DNA of 64,000 nt from Mucilaginibacter aquaedulcis. GTDB lineage: Bacteria > Bacteroidota > Bacteroidia > Sphingobacteriales > Sphingobacteriaceae. Below are positions 63,052-64,000 of this stretch, piece after piece. The DNA lies in assembly GCF_030409325.1 (NCBI RefSeq), contig NZ_JAUFPR010000001.1:496001-560000 (forward strand), written 5' to 3'. The position numbers and the translations under genes are program-made. The notes under the pieces are model-generated. The model saw only the letters and a list, made by a program, of their open reading frames with translations, was not told where the DNA came from and made no database searches. Numbering within the stretch: the first letter of the stretch is position 1; each line of letters begins with the position of its first letter.

Positions 63052-63714
63052 TTATCCTCTTTTCATCTGAAGCTGGCTCAGCTGATTTATTTGCAGTTGT
63101 TTTAACACACCATCAACCACTTTTGGTAGTTCGTCAAGGGTTCTTTTTGGATTGTGCAGTTCGCCGACGCCAAAGCCTCTCCATACCAGTCTGCGGGTAT
63201 TGCGGTCAATAATATCAATGATGAGTGTACCTTCTTTATACGGAACACGGGCATAACCGCCACCGCCATAAGGATACCCCCAACCGCCCCAGCCGCCGCC
63301 CCAACCACCGTAGAAGCCGCCGTAGAACGGACGATAACCGTAGCCCCAACCCCAGCCCCAGCCTCCCCAGCCACCCCAACCGAAGCCGCCATAGTAAGCC
63401 GGATAAAACTCAGTTTTAACGCCGCGACCTGTTACTGTTGAATAGCTCACCAGCAGATCGGGATCATTTTCCTGTAAACGTAAGCCTTTGGTTTGTAGTG
63501 CCGAGATAGCTGCCTCTTTCACGCGCTCATCGGCAATTTCTTTTTTCACAACGCCGCCGGCCTTGTTACTTGCTTCGGGTGGTAGCCAGGCAAATGTGCG
63601 GTAAGAGGAAAGATCGGTTTTGTTTCGGGCTGCTGTGTAATAATTGTAGCTGCTGCAAGCAGACAGGGCTGAAACCAGCAACATTGCCAGCCCTGTATAG
63701 ATAGCTCTTTTCAT
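63052..63714 (-). CDS. DUF4136 lipoprotein with Gly/Trp/Tyr-rich insert
   Basis: 220-residue outer-envelope lipoprotein. Lipobox LSAC near residue 20, then the DUF4136 opening SSYRTFAWLPPE and later EGTLIIDIIDRNTRRLVWRG and LPKVVDGVLKQL. In the middle (about 112-150) sits an insert made almost only of Gly, Trp, Tyr, Phe and Pro. Function of the family is unknown. ATG at 63714; the longer frame needs TTG. Confidence 0.85.
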   Translation of the reverse strand: MKRAIYTGLAMLLVSALSACSSYNYYTAARNKTDLSSYRTFAWLPPEASNKAGGVVKKEIADERVKEAAISALQTKGLRLQENDPDLLVSYSTVTGRGVKTEFYPAYYGGFGWGGWGGWGWGWGYGYRPFYGGFYGGWGGGWGGWGYPYGGGGYARVPYKEGTLIIDIIDRNTRRLVWRGFGVGELHNPKRTLDELPKVVDGVLKQLQINQLSQLQMKRG

Positions 63715-63781
63715 GATCAATTAACTCCCTTTATATTTATTATATTAGACTGTATAATAAAGAAAGGTTTAATTTAAATAA

Positions 63782-64000
63782 TTATTTATTCAAATTAACG
63801 AGCTGAGCATATAACTTTTCGGTAGGGAGGCCCACTACGTTGGTATAAGAGCCGTTGATACGCTGAATACCTATCAACCCGATGCGTTCCTGGATGCCAT
63901 ATGAACCTGCTTTATCAAGCGGATTATACTCGGCTACATAACTCCTGATCTCCTGATCGCTCAGGTTACGGAAAAACACTTCTGATACATCAAAAAAGTT
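63782..64000 (-). CDS. Maf-like nucleotide pyrophosphatase, C-terminal part (cut by window edge)
   Basis: The last 72 residues of a Maf/Ham1-type protein whose start lies beyond base 64000. SEVFFRNLSDQEIRSYVAEY, then NPLDKAGSYGIQERIGLIGI and the closing NVVGLPTEKLYAQL are the conserved C-terminal blocks, including the active-site DKAG.YGIQ. Maf proteins hydrolyse non-canonical nucleoside triphosphates. Confidence 0.9.
   Translation of the reverse strand, partial: NFFDVSEVFFRNLSDQEIRSYVAEYNPLDKAGSYGIQERIGLIGIQRINGSYTNVVGLPTEKLYAQLVNLNK

Noticed and set aside
63102-63441. Gly/Ala-rich and Pro-rich frames over the DUF4136 gene
   Set aside because: Produced by the GC-rich Gly/Trp insert read in other frames or strands.

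Overview
The window looks like chromosomal DNA of a Bacteroidota member of the family Sphingobacteriaceae, most like Mucilaginibacter or Pedobacter. The grounds are a SusC/SusD pair, type IX secretion (T9SS) C-terminal sorting domains, a BlaI/M56 pair carrying a TonB-plug-like tail, TAnnTTTG-type -7 boxes, almost no Shine-Dalgarno sequences and many short palindromic intergenic repeats. The genus is inferred from gene content, since no rRNA gene is present. I saw no tRNA, rRNA, CRISPR array, prophage or intact transposase.

Layout. 0-5.2 kb: PEP carboxylase, a FUSC-type membrane protein and a tiny Cys-rich secreted peptide. 5.6-16.1 kb: an orphan SusC/SusD pair, an AraC regulator, and a propeller-type histidine kinase with its LuxR-type response regulator. 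16.2-31.8 kb: mostly single metabolic and envelope genes (aldo/keto reductase with AraC and DUF983, HAD phosphatase, biotin carboxylase, GNAT, diheme cytochrome, SDR, BlaI/BlaR1-like pair, topoisomerase IB, YceI, threonine aldolase). 31.9-48.4 kb: housekeeping genes, with four complex I genes scattered among them (nuoC after pdxH; nuoA-nuoB; nuoD alone), plus purE/purK split by a four-helix-bundle (S23-type) gene, icd, a BaiN-like flavoprotein, a glycosyltransferase and a cupin_8 protein. 48.4-55.3 kb: a 518-bp terminal-inverted-repeat element, an ECF sigma factor with a membrane-anchored trypsin-like protease that has an anti-sigma-like N-terminus, two tandem small lipoproteins and a two-domain ABC ATPase. 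55.4-63 kb: two tandem ~1,180-residue T9SS cargo proteins and a small PID-CTERM-like protein. The right edge cuts a Maf-like gene.

How the genes relate. Most genes are single or in pairs, bounded by clear hairpin terminators. Likely operons are susC-susD, kinase-regulator, araC-DUF983, blaI-blaR1, pdxH-nuoC (ATGA overlap), nuoA-nuoB (8-bp overlap), the two genes at 38.1-39.3 kb, sigma factor-protease, and the second T9SS gene with its PID-CTERM-like neighbour. Intergenic space is colonised by at least six repeat families, several of which touch or overwrite gene ends. Many starts were moved from the longest open frame to the first plausible ATG. Three genes must use TTG and one GTG because an in-frame stop lies just upstream. 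The most unusual items are the overlapping divergent start codons of nuoA and the BaiN-like gene, the sigma factor/anti-sigma-protease pair, and the inverted-repeat-flanked gene inside purE-purK.
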